From NCBI RefSeq assembly GCF_000204055.1, contig NW_006768794.1:404777-468776 (forward strand): DNA of 64,000 bases, written 5' to 3'. The position numbers and the translations under genes are program-made. Below are positions 34,654-46,400 of this stretch, in pieces. The notes under the pieces are model-generated. The model saw only the letters and a program-made list of their open reading frames with translations, did not search any database and was not told where the DNA came from. Position 1 is the first letter of the stretch, and the number at the start of each line of letters is the position of its first letter. Source of the DNA: Melampsora larici-populina 98AG31. Its lineage: Eukaryota; Basidiomycota; Pucciniomycetes; Pucciniales; Melampsoraceae.

Positions 34654-37600
34654 TTAGTCCAACAGTGCTTCTTTCAGGACAACGTTCTTTGTCTTAGGCA
34701 AGGTTGATGTTGTTGCCAGAGAAACCATCATTTGGTTTATTGACTTGCACCGAGACAAAGCTACGTACAATTGCCCGTGCGCAAAGACCGGTTCAGGCAG
34801 CAGCACGGCAACTTTGTTCAAACTCTGCCCTTGTGCTTTGTTGATAGTTAAGCAAAAGGCCTCGGCTATTGGAAACTGTTGTCGGGAAAATCTGATTGAC
34901 AATGCTTCGTCGGGTTCATGTATTAGCCAGACCTTTGGTAAGAAGATGGTTTGGCCACTCTTAGGTCCAGACAGGACTCTACATTGTAACACACGGTCAA
35001 AGAAATCGAGAATGAGTAACCTGGTTCCGTTACACAACCCATCTGCAACGTTCAAGTTCCGTAATAATATGATGGGTAGGCCTCGACGAAGATTCAGTTT
35101 GTGGTCTGGGAAATTTGTAAGGCAAACGGTGTTCAAGTATTCCTCCCCAATTGGTTCATATGATTGTTCGTCTATAACATCTACCGACGTGGAGACCAGA
35201 ACTTCGCCCCCAATGCGGTCACTTAAGAGCCGGTTAATTCTTCTAACTGTCTTGTTGAGTGGAGTGATTAACATCCTATCTGAAAAGTAAATAGCCATGT
35301 CATCCCAAGAACCGGTCCTACTCAACATCGGTAAGTTGTTGTATAACCAGTCAATCAATTTGGTGTCAACCTCGACACCGGGAGACACAATGTGGGTGTC
35401 TACGCGATCAATGCTAACAATGGCTTCTGAATCTTCCTGCAGTTCGCCTCCTCCAAGTTTGAGCAGCCAATCAGCAAAACTGGTGAGTTCTATACTTTGC
35501 TGCTCTCCGGTTCCTAACAACCTGACATTCCTTGATAATTTGTATTTCTTGAGCATATCCCAAACGTTGGTCGCTTTCAGCGATGCCTTTAATTGATCTT
35601 GTAAGTTTCCGTTAGGTACAATTGGAAGAGTTTGTCTAAAGTCCCCAGAAAACAGCACTGAAATTCCACCAAATGGTCTACTATCGTTCAGCAAATGTTT
35701 TAGGCTTCGATCTACGGCGTTAATGTGATCCATATGTTGCATGGAGATCTCGTCCCACACTATGAATTTTGCGTTTTTAACTCGCTTGCCAAAATCATTC
35801 CTACTTGATAAGCTGCATACTGATTTCGAGTCGTGCTTAAAAGGAATCTTGAAACCAAAATGTGCCGTTTTTCCGTTTAACAGAAGCTGAGCTGCTACTC
35901 CCGAAGAAGCCACAGCAATTGTATTAATTTCTTTTGCCTCCAAGTAATTAAGTAAAGTATTCAAAAGAAATGTTTTTCCTGTACCACCTGGTCCATCTAA
36001 GTAACACAACTTTTGTTTACTATTATTTAAACCATTTATGATATCTTGAAAGATGTACGATTGCTCCGCATTCAGTAACGGCAAATGTTCATCAACAAAG
36101 TCTTGATTCGCTTGCAGTCGAGCCTCTTTCTTTGCGTCTTCATTATCAACCTTCTTTCGGATTGAGTTGATACGGTCCACGTCATATCCACAAAAATTGT
36201 ACAATGACCAAGTTCCACCCATCTGGTCCGTAAGACAACAAATGTTGTAAAGGCCCCAAGCTAGTATGTCTTCTTTTGTCGGACAACCATCAAAACCGTT
36301 TTGAAGAAGGTGATACTCACAGTCATCGCATAGTGAGTCTTGATGTTTTTCCCACAGCGCGTTCGGGTCAGCTGGATTATTATGTACAACTATGATTGAA
36401 AATAACTCTCTTAGATGTCTTCCAGTCATCCAAAAAGATGCGTCTCTTAGACAGTAATCATAGTGATTATCCAACTCTAATAAGTCAAGCTTCAACGCGG
36501 CGTCTCTAAAAGTGTTGCAAATGACGCCGTTCACGGTCCTTAAATGAAGGAAAGATGTTGCACCTTTAACATGGCCTAACAGAATTTGTAAAAAAAACCT
36601 TTCACCTTCCTTTGGGCTGGCATAGCTTAGTCGGGTCGCGCATGGTATGTTCGGAACACGTGCCTTCCATTTTTTTTGCTTTGTCCAAGAAAAATGATCT
36701 GGCACTTGTTCATATAAGAGATCACGAACGTTTTTTCTCTCCCGGCCAATAGCCCCCTCCGCATTCAGTCAAAAATAGTCGACCAACATAGTCTTGCTGG
36801 CTTCACCACTTTCCAATTGATCTTCCAGCTCAGCTTCATCCCAGAAGTAGACGTCCTGTTCATCCGGAAAATGAACAGGTAAGTTGTACACTCCCGGCGA
36901 TCGTCCAGCTAGGTCGTATTGAAATAAACGCCAAGCAGCTGTAAAGTAAAGCGTCAGTGTATTATAAACAGGCAAGGTAACGCAGACAAACCTTCAACCG
37001 GACCTATATAACAACCCTTGACATATTCCCGAATTTCGTTTCGAGCTGGTACCTTTTTCTTGCCGTTTGAAGTTGCTGTGGCTAAAGTTGTGGAGTCATC
37101 CTCAATTTCAACATTATCCAGGTCTTCGGCTTGCCTTAATTCCAAGTTTGTACAGTCATGACCTTTTGAGATATATTTATAAATATATTTATAACCACAA
37201 ATACCTTGTGCAATTTCTACATTAAAGTGGCACTTATATTTCATGAGTAAAAACCGATTGTATGGAACGACATGTTGATTAGTAAATGTGAATCCTTGCT
37301 TAACAAAAGATCTTCCGTTGTCACGACGTCGATAAAGCGGATAAGAATTCTCGTTCATCTTTGTTTCTGATTGAAAGGCTTTAGGAAACTTCTTCCTACA
37401 ATTTTTCTTTTCGGAGTTCCAACACGGGCTCTTCAAACCTGGTCCACATGGGCCATGCAACATTGAAGTCGTCACCAGCTCATGTAGAAGGGGCTCTTGC
37501 GTCGGGTCAGGGATTTCGGCACACACTAAATCATCGATGTCTTGAACGGTAGTTGGTGTATACTGCGAGTCCATGATAAGTATGATATGGGCATGGGGCA

Positions 37601-39115
37601 ACCCGCGCTTCTGAAATTCGATAACGTACACCCAAGAAGCTACTACACCCAATCGATTATGCACAGTCAAATCCTCCAATAGCTCAGTTAACTTCAGCTT
37701 AAACACTCTTGCTACAATATCAGGCCGATCCGAGGCTGTTTCATCGTATTGCAAGGCATTTTGAATTTCAAGCCAGTTAGGGTTGCCGGTCATGGTTAAG
37801 AATAGAGAAGGTTTTCCATACTTTCTACTCAAAGCTATCGAGTCTTGATACAGAGCCCGCATATGGCGAGGTCCACCAATAAACAAAGCCGGTAGTACGA
37901 CTTTCCGACCAACTACTTCTACATCTTGTTCCTTGTCAGTTAAGATATGCTTGTACTTTTCCGCTTTCATCTTTTCTTGATTGATGTCAAAGTAACATAG
38001 GCGACCGCGTTCAACACATAGGTATAGGTCCACAATGAGCTCTTGTAGCAAGCTGCGACAATGAAGTAGGGGAGAAAATTTCGAGTTACGCTCGAACAAA
38101 AGCCAGGCGAACCATTGTAAACTGCTTACTCGCTTATCGGCAACTGCATAAAAAGTCAGTATCAATCTTTTATTTGAAGAGGCAAAAGTTGTGCATACCC
38201 TCTGCCTCAGTACCATCTGCTTTTCTCTTCTTTTTCCCCGTTGGTGACTTATAGTGTTCGGACCACTGTTGAGCACCACCTGGGAAGCACAAAACATACC
38301 TCATGGGTAAGTATCCTGTATGCATGTCAGTGATTGTAATTAAGTTGCCATCCCGTCGCTCCAAGACTAAGTTGCGTTCCTTTTTGTCTACAGTTCCATC
38401 TCCGGGAATAACCATCCCCACTTCTTTAACGGTTGGCAAGTTATATCGCTTTAACTCGTCTTTCTTACCCGGCTTCATACATTTAATAACTAATTTGCTG
38501 CCTTTATCTCTACGCAGTAATTCCTTCACGTTCTTAAACAGTTCTGCGTAAGGGTTACTCTTATTAATAGCCGATTGAAGTTTGAGCAGTAAATGATTGT
38601 TCAACTCGTTGTTGTGATGCTTTTGTCGCATTTGGGCCTCTACCGTTCCACCGTCTCCTACGGTATATATTTGAGAAAAACATGGAGTGTCCTTTTTGAT
38701 TGGTAAGGTAGATCCTACCTTATGATGGAGTTGTCCATTCAATCGAAATGTGAAAACTCCCTTTTGGCCAGCTACCGACCGGTCTATGTCCTTAGCTTCC
38801 ATTGAGGTAAAGGATAACACATTATTATAGTCCCGGATACGCAACCTAGCAGCAATGGCATCTAAGAAATTGTGCATGTCAGTATTGAAGTTCAAGGATT
38901 CTTAACCCAAGGAAAGTTTCCTGACCTGGATGAGGGGAAGTGAGGAGCCATGTAATAATTTCAGGGACTTTCCGTTGAGGAAAGTAGTGCTCAGGTAGCA
39001 ACACCTTTCCGCCCTGGCAACAGGATGTGTACTTGTGAATTTTAGTACCTCAAAGTTTCTTTGTCCTTTCGTTTGCCCAGTGAAGGGCATGGCAAGTTTC
39101 GCATATCGAGTCACA
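34654..39115 (-). pseudogene. Helitron Rep/helicase, broken by stop codons
   Basis: Exons 38895-38199, 38143-36992 and 36938-34654 join in frame. An upstream Cys-rich segment (about 39115-38900, CETCHALHW, SCCQGGK) is in a shifted frame. Order of domains: zinc-binding N terminus; the Helitron-like N region (DRSVAGQKGVFTFRLNG, NPYAELF); the HUH-type rolling-circle nuclease region with GLPHAHI; then a PIF1-family helicase with GPGGTGKTFLLN (Walker A), IVWDEISM (Walker B), FSGDFRQTLPIVP and TINKAQGQSL. This protein would nick and unwind DNA for rolling-circle transposition. In-frame TGA codons occur at 36771-36769 and, in the Cys-rich part, at 39052-39050. Both fit CGA to TGA. About 1,380 residues survive. 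Element ends were not located. Confidence 0.85.
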
Positions 39116-39129
39116 TTCACCGACATTTG

Positions 39130-40196
39130 AATGAAGGAGACCTGGTAAAGCTTCTTTCAAGGCTTGCTCCGATCTCGAAATGGGTCCCCTAACAATCAAG
39201 GGCATTATGAGTCGGAGATGATTTGTTAATCGGTATTTGGATCACTATTGTAAGATTTCTTTTTAGTATTTGATTTCGGTTTGGAAAAGTTGATAGTTGA
39301 TGTTCAGGTAATAAGGAGACAATGCTGGATTTGTAAGGGGTGAACCAGTAATGTTGTTGTAAGCAGTGATATATAAAAAGTTAGTTGAAGTAGCTACAAA
39401 TGTTCTTGTAGACTATTTTTTGATACCGATTGTTGATGCAGGCATTACTATTGAGTGAGCGCTTTTAGTGCTTTTCCGGAAAAGGCAAAGGACCCATGGG
39501 CGTAAAAGTCTTTCACCTGATGAGCGGTATTTCCACTCGATCCAACGCATTTACGATAGCTTTGGACCCGGTAGCATTGTTGATCACCAGCATCAACATA
39601 CGTGAAAACCCAATTTCGCTCTGGACTGTATTTGCCAGATTTGTGTTTACATTTTGACCACATGCCAAAGTTGTCTTTCAAGTTTGATATAGTCAAATCG
39701 GCGCAAGTGAGTATCTCAAGGTAAGATTGTATCAATGTCTTGAAAGACGTTATCAACTCAAAATTAGAAAGCACACACTCTCACGGTGCGGGTTACAATC
39801 CATAGTCAAGCATTGAACAAAAAGATTAACAATCATTAATGCTACGTGGCAAGAAAGTCAAAACTGGAGGGAAATTGGAGGGTCCGGTGGCTATTAGGTC
39901 GGTTCAAAGTGTGTGCAAGGTCGGTGAAGGCATCAATGCCTACCATTTTTTTAGTCTCGGCAGAAAAGGGTCACGATGCAATGCGCAGAGGGCGATTGAT
40001 ACACAATTTACAAAGAGGATTCGATATTCCAGCTACACTCCATGGGATTGGCTAAACGTTGACTGGTAGTACAATAGACAATGAAATGCAAGGGAACAGG
40101 CAAACCAACGCATTACAGAATCATGGTGGAAGGTGTTAAATAAAGTGATGAAACAAAAATAACACTAATTTCAAAACCCATGTTGTGAAAGTTCAC
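39130..40196. other. spacer with one unexplained open frame
   Basis: The minus-strand frame at 39448-39774 (108 residues, containing GDQQCYRVQSYRKC) looks protein-like but matches no family I know. It could be an exon of the Helitron upstream region or a separate small gene. Elsewhere no feature is seen. Confidence 0.35.
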
Positions 40197-41358
40197 TCAA
40201 GGGTTTTTTTTGACTCTCTTGTGACCTTTGCCTGACGCTTCAGCCTCTTCCGCAGGCGATTCTATCTGCTTCTTATCATTGCTTGTCGATTTTCCTTTCT
40301 TGAAACTGAGAATAACACAGGAATCAACATAGAAACACTGAGCAGTTAAAGGTAATCGAGAAGACTAACAACTTTCCGCGCGAACGACCGGATGGGGTTT
40401 GGACAGTGTCCTCGACTTTGATGGCGGTTGTTGAGGCCTTGCCACTCTCTGGCCCCGATGTGAGGTTAATACCGGTCACCTTAGATGCAAACTTGGTTAG
40501 GACAAAGGCGACCAATCTATCGAAGGGAGGGCATAAAACAGATGTACTCACATCACACATGAAGCGGTTATTATTGGCATCAAAATCAACTATGTAACCA
40601 GATATGACAGCCTCGCGATTGACTTGGAAGAGAGTCTGGATCGCAAGGAGGTTTCTAACCGGACGTACGTAGTAGGCAACATTGAAAACAATCATCTCAC
40701 GGGCCTAGAATCGAGAGGCTTCGTCAGATATTGCGAAGAAGAATAAAGGTACAAAATACGTACCGCGTTGTCGTAATCAGAATGTTGGACAATAGCTACC
40801 AAGGTAGGCTTATCATATACATCTTCTTGGATGGTGAATCGGTCTATAATCAAACCAAGACCGGAGACAGCTGTATTGTTTGCCAAGGAACCCTTGACGT
40901 CTTTGGAGGTAGTAACTAACATGGCATGATCAACCTCATAAAACAAAGTCAGAATAGAGTCTTCGAGGTTTGGAGCAACCATTCTGGACTTAAGTACATA
41001 CACACCGTCTGCTTCTAATAAGCTAGACTCATTCGCGTAGGCTGATACCTTAACTTGATATTCGTACGGATTGTCTCCACTGAGACCTTTGCAAACAATT
41101 GAACTGTAAGCGTCTCTCAGTGGATACGAAGCGGTTGACTCGGTAGCCAACTTAATGGCGTAGGTACGAAAAAAATGAATAGGTAAAAGATAGTTGAAAT
41201 TACGGCAAAAACGATCAAACCAGAAATATGAGTATTGGTATAAGCATGAAGGTAACAGATTTGGGATGACTGACGACTTCATACACGTCCATCGGGCCTG
41301 AGACGTTGAGGGTTCTGGCTTTGACCTTATTGTTGGAGGAAGGATTGGAGGCAGCCAT
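40197..41358 (-). CDS. unnamed 321-residue protein, OB-fold-like, Lys-rich tail
   Basis: Four exons, 41358-41221, 41150-40764, 40704-40373 and 40305-40197, all with GT-AG borders and exact frame, give 321 residues with no stop. I do not recognise the family. The middle has a beta-rich pattern (YEYQVKVSAYANE, DGVYVLKSRMVAPN, SGYIVDFDANNNRFMCDV) suggestive of OB folds as in single-strand DNA-binding proteins. The C terminus is basic and polar (GKGHKRVKKNP). It lies on the same strand upstream of the Helitron Rep/helicase, and Helitrons in some hosts carry RPA-like genes, so a role as an element-borne ssDNA-binding protein is possible but only inferred. Its frame is clean while the neighbouring element genes are broken. 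The retroelement at 41436 sits 78 bases upstream of the start codon. Confidence 0.6.
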
Positions 41359-41437
41359 TGGTATTGCTTGAGTAGTGTTATTGATAATTGGTAATATATT
41401 GAGTAAATGTTATTTGAAGAGAACAATGCGCAGATGA

Positions 41438-41693
41438 ATCCATGTCTTTCCCTCCAAGGGTGGAGGCTGTCCAGAGATAGTCTGGCTGAGATTTGAAATG
41501 ACACTTCTTAGGTCATAGGTCGTGCAAGTGCTAGCCTTGCTCTCGACACCGTTGAGAGTGAGGCTAGCTTGCTGTGGGAGGAACCTAAGGTTCTCAAACT
41601 TAGTCAGGGGCGTATCCAAGGGAAGCCTACCTTGACGCCAGGTTGAGAACTGTCAAAACGGGACAGGTAAGAGGCCCTTCGAACCACAGGGAG
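41438..41693 (-). repeat. split direct repeat B2
   Basis: Copy of 42021-42276. The substitutions are TTG for TCG near 41493, TTG for TCG near 41553 and CA for CG near 41665; a 5-base deletion follows near 41685. Confidence 0.85.
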
Positions 41694-41713
41694 TGTGGGC
41701 ATGAAATGAAGAG

Positions 41714-42020
41714 GGTTCGAAAAAAGGGGGCCTCTTACCCGCGGAAAGGACACTAGGAGAGTGAAGAAGGATGGAGAGAGAGGAGGATGAAAGTTGAAAG
41801 GTGAAATTCAACTTACTACTCTGAGATCAGAAACGGTGGGAACCGAGATGACTCTCTCTCAACGTCTTCGTCCAGGGCGAGACTGATCAGTCATCAGACT
41901 GATGTCATCAGTTTCCCTGGATCGAGTCTATGGTGCCCATGACCTCTTCTTCACGTGAGGGTCTTTCCGGGGTGTGACATGGACGGGACTGATTCCTCGT
42001 TCCAACGTCACCAATCTAGA
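41714..42020 (-). repeat. split direct repeat A2
   Basis: 307-base copy of 47343-47649 with one difference (CGAG here, CAAG in A1). Confidence 0.9.
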
Positions 42021-42276
42021 ATCCATGTCTTTCCCTCCAAGGGTGGAGGCTGTCCAGAGATAGTCTGGCTGAGATTCGAAATGACACTTCTTAGGTCATA
42101 GGTCGTGCAAGTGCTAGCCTTGCTCTCGACACCGTCGAGAGTGAGGCTAGCTTGCTGTGGGAGGAACCTAAGGTTCTCAAACTTAGTCAGGGGCGTATCC
42201 AAGGGAAGCCTACCTTGACGCCAGGTTGAGAACTGTCAAAACGGGACGGGTAAGAGGCCCTTCGAACCCACTCACA
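42021..42276 (-). repeat. split direct repeat B1
   Basis: Immediately follows A2, forming the A2/B1 junction, and borders the 3' side of the recombinase gene. Confidence 0.85.
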
Positions 42277-42480
42277 GGGAGCGAAGGCGCGAAGAGCCGA
42301 GTCCATGCGAAGGGACTCGAAACCCGTCCTCGTAGAGACAAGCTCAATGTAAGTTCCTCACCGTCATTTACACGTGGAGCACAGAAAATTATCATACTGA
42401 ATTGTAACATCATAAGCGAAAGCGCTGACAGGAACACTCAAAAAGTATTGCAATACAACATAGAAGGTCCTCCAGGCATA

Positions 42481-43479
42481 TCAAACACGTAAGTCTTTCG
42501 CCAACCGTCTCGTACTTCGTAAAACTCTACCAGAATATCGTCGTACGTATAGTTTGTAAGCGCAGGACTTCCAGCGCCCCATTCGTTTCAAGGTTTGTAA
42601 GGAGCAACCAAGGTTAGCGTGTAGGGACGCTCCACCAATTCGTAAGCTATGGCCCGACCAACTGATCCCTGGCGGTTGATGTGACTTAAGCACAGCTAAG
42701 ACGCTAGTACGTCGCATCGGTTCATCGGGAAGAATCCCTCTAAATAAGGGATTGTTTGGCAAACCTGGCGTGTTTTGCAGAAGTACCTCTAGAGCCGCTA
42801 TTGGATCGAGTCTGTTTGGTTGTCGTGTGAGGCGGATGAATTGTACCTCCCCGGGTTCTGCCGTCTTGGCTAGGCGTACTTTGATGACCGCCGAGGCTCC
42901 ATTATTAGCAATATCAACATCTCTACGTCGAATAAATACGTCAGGATGGTCATTGTGGCGTGTCAATTCACTGAGTCTTGCTAGCCCCCAGAACCCCACC
43001 AAGATGATTGCACGTAAGGTCACATTTGGTAAGGTCATCCCGGGCAACTTCGAGATAAGGCAATCAACATCCATCAGAGTTAGGCCGGATCACACTGATT
43101 TCACGTTCTGTAGTTCCACTTTCTTCGAAGCTTTCAAAATAATGCCCAGGCGATTTGGGTCTAGGCGAGGAAACTTGACGTTGTGCAGGCAATGCCACAT
43201 TCTTAACCCTGTAAGGTACCGTTTTGTTGTAGCATTGATCACCGTCGAAAGTTGCTCGTGGTCTCCGCACCACACAATAAAGTTGTAGACTTCGATGGCT
43301 TTGACTGGGAAGGAAAAGGGAGCGTCGTCCATGAAGACGAAAAACTTGTTAACGGCCGCGGCGTATTGTCTAACGGTCGAAGCTGCCCAACCATGTTTCA
43401 GCATCATCTCGCTAGCTGTGTCTAGACGATGATAGGATGAGGGGTTTGTCTTCCTGAGGGTCAATTCGGCCGAGGTCAT
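42481..43479 (-). pseudogene. tyrosine recombinase of the retroelement, one in-frame TGA
   Basis: Begins MTSAELTLRK at 43479, two bases after the polymerase stop codon (TAA-AA-ATG). An N-terminal core-binding domain (STVRQYAAAVNKFF) is followed by the catalytic domain: first Arg in GLARLSEL, GHSLRIGG with His and second Arg, and the nucleophile region KLYVRRYS. The set is complete, so the protein would catalyse strand exchange of the circular DNA copy. A TGA at 43092-43090 interrupts the frame between the domains; a CGA Arg ancestor is likely. No frameshift. About 332 codons in total. Confidence 0.85.
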
Positions 43480-43481
43480 TT

Positions 43482-46400
43482 TTACGATGATGGTTTTGTG
43501 ATGGGGAACGTTTGAGATAAGAGAGGTGAGAGATCTGAAGGGATGGGTACGCAGACCAGGTTATTTAGGCCTTTTGAAGGTCGCAGACCCCGTGATAGTT
43601 TGTCTGCTTCGTTGTCAGCAGAAGTGACTCTAACCAGATTGATGTCACAGTCTAACTGCACCAGCAAGTCCTGAACTATTCTCCACTCGCGGTTCACCCA
43701 GAAGTCGCGTGACTTCCTGTTTCTTGCCGCGCCCTCCGTGGTTGTGTTGTCAGTTAGACAAGAGAAACGATAACCGGCCAAACCAGTCCCCAAATTCATC
43801 TCTTTCAGCATCAAGATTCCCAGTCGCACCGCCACGGTTTCCGCCCAGGCGATCGTCCGCCTAGGACGCCCTGGTGGCTCATCCCAACCAGAAATCCACT
43901 TGAACTGCGACCAGGACTTCCCGATTATTATTCCTATTCCATAATCCGTCGAGGCATCTCCCACCCAACCAACGTTCTTTATAATGTGGTCGGGAACTAA
44001 CTTAGTCGGGTTCAAGTTGTCCAAGTAATGTTTCCAATAAATTACGTCTTCTTTCACATCGTCTGGAATCTTTCTCTTGCCAGGGGACCTCCATGATGCA
44101 ACGAAACTAAATCCTTCAACCAAGTAACACTTGAGTTGTGGTAAAATTAAAGTTAGATGACTTAGTTTTCCATTAAATTTTTGCATTTCTTTCTTTGTGA
44201 CGGTTGTCTTTTGGAGAAACTGGTCGATTTCTACCTTTCGTTTCATTAGTTTCTTGTCAGTTAATCGTACCGTCTTTTCAACGCAATTCCATATGAAGCC
44301 GATGAACTTCTGTTCGTCCGCGAATTCTGCGTATTTAGTTACATTCGTCTTAACGCCCAATCGCTCGCTGGCTTTGACAATTTGAATCATAGTTGTAGGG
44401 TCCGATTTCAACTTAATCAATAAGTTGCCATCTACCCATCTAAAAACTTCCATCAATTTAAAGGCTGCCTTCATTAATTCTTTCCAGCCGTCAGCGGGTC
44501 CTCCGAAGGATCCGCATCCTGCAACTCCTCCAAACGCGATCATCAAGTCGATGTAAATCATGCTTTCGAAATCCATTATTGCCAAGTACGGCCACTGCGA
44601 GGGGTGTGTAGGAATTTGCCTATACGCACCCTCCCAGTCAAAAATCCCCATTTGCACATCTTCCTTTAGTCTTCTGATGAACGTAGCTACCAATTTGAAG
44701 TCGTCCCATGTCGTCTCAAACTCTTCTTTGTTGACGAAAGAATTTACCAACGGTATTTCAGAATCAAACTTCGGGTAAGACATGTCGTTAATTGGTCTAA
44801 AGGTTCCGTCACCGTTCTCGACTGCGCCTAACGGACTCGTTCTAAAGAAACCGATTTTTTGAATTACTTCTTCCTTAGTGAAAGGACCGTACATTCTACC
44901 TGCATTAACCTCTTTCAGTATGTTGTCTTCGATCTTTTTTCTCGCATTCATTGCGGAGTTATGATTAGGTGGACAATAGAAGTCCCAATCCTTTATTCGA
45001 TGTGCTGGAATACCTTGATGAAAACCGTTCTCAAATCCATCCAGCAAATAACCAAACTTTTCTATCAATCCAAATTCTTGTAGCTGTCTTCTCCATTCAA
45101 GAATATTCATATTACATTTGACTTTTGCTGGCCATGGAACATCGTAAGAATTCAGATGCTGTCTCACTAAACTCGAGTCATTCCTATCAGGTTCACTACA
45201 GCAGAAAAACATCATATTATTTCAATATAATGATACTAAAGACTTATTACAACAACAATCAAAGGTAAAATTCTATGTCTTTACAAATTCAATACAAACA
45301 AAAAAGGAAAACAAAGAAGGTTACATCAATAAGCTCACGTTATCTTCTCTTTGGAAGTCGATTGACGCGGCTCGTCTTCTCTGTACATTTGAGATCTATC
45401 TACTTGCTTCCCCTTATTCGATGGGAAGGATTTATCCTTCGGTTTCTCATTTCTTTGATAAGGGGTTGGTGATTTTTCTCTATTGAAATTTCTACGGTTG
45501 TTTCTCCTATTATTTTGAAAATTGGATTGAAAGTTCTCATTACTTCTGAAGCTATTATTTCTGTTGAATTGAGGAGGTTTTAAGTAATTGTTCGAGTAGT
45601 TTTGTTGACTTTTATCATGTATAAATCTTTGATTATTTTCAACTTCATCTAAATCTCCATCAATCGAATTGTGATTTATCCCTTCAGAGTATTGTTTGCC
45701 AGTGACTGGGTTGAATCTTTCTCTAATGTTACCTTTCGCGTAAGCTGTGTAAAAAACATTAACAATCAGTTTCTATACGATCAACTCATTCAGGATTAAT
45801 CTTACGATTATCTAGTAGTATGATCCGTCCGTCTCTCAATAGATCCGTCCTCGCTTTAGCTTCCTCTAAAAAGATTTCGCGTGGAATCTTGGGATCACCA
45901 GGTGCTCCATCTACCCTGTTACACATAACATCCGTTCTTACTAGTATGTCATATCTAAATGCTGTCAACCAGCCATGCCTGAGACTCAGGTTTTCTACAT
46001 AATTGAAGTGTTTTTCCAAACTATTAAGTCTATATTAGCTTGTTTGTCTTTTTACTTATCTAACGAGTTACTTACTCGTTTGCGAACTTTATGTGGAAAT
46101 ATGTTTGCTTTAGATATTTCAGCATCAATGTTTTCGCTCTCGTCCAATCAGCGAACGTCATCCACCATTCGCTTTTGGGGATCAGGCCGGTCGGTTTATC
46201 CTTCTTCTTTGAAGTATTGCTACCTTCTACCATGTGATCCAATTCTATTCATCTATCGTTGAACATGGTCAGCTTGAAATTTAGATCTAACTTTGTCAAG
46301 TGATTGTTCCAGTATTTACTGAATCCTCTCAATCCTGAATTGGACACTTTCCCGCTATTCTTGTACACCGAATCAATGTTACTACTTGAAGGTTTCAATT

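Noticed and set aside
34745..35596. Plus-strand open frames of 181 and 99 residues
   Set aside because: Antisense to the PIF1-type helicase exon; no motif of their own.
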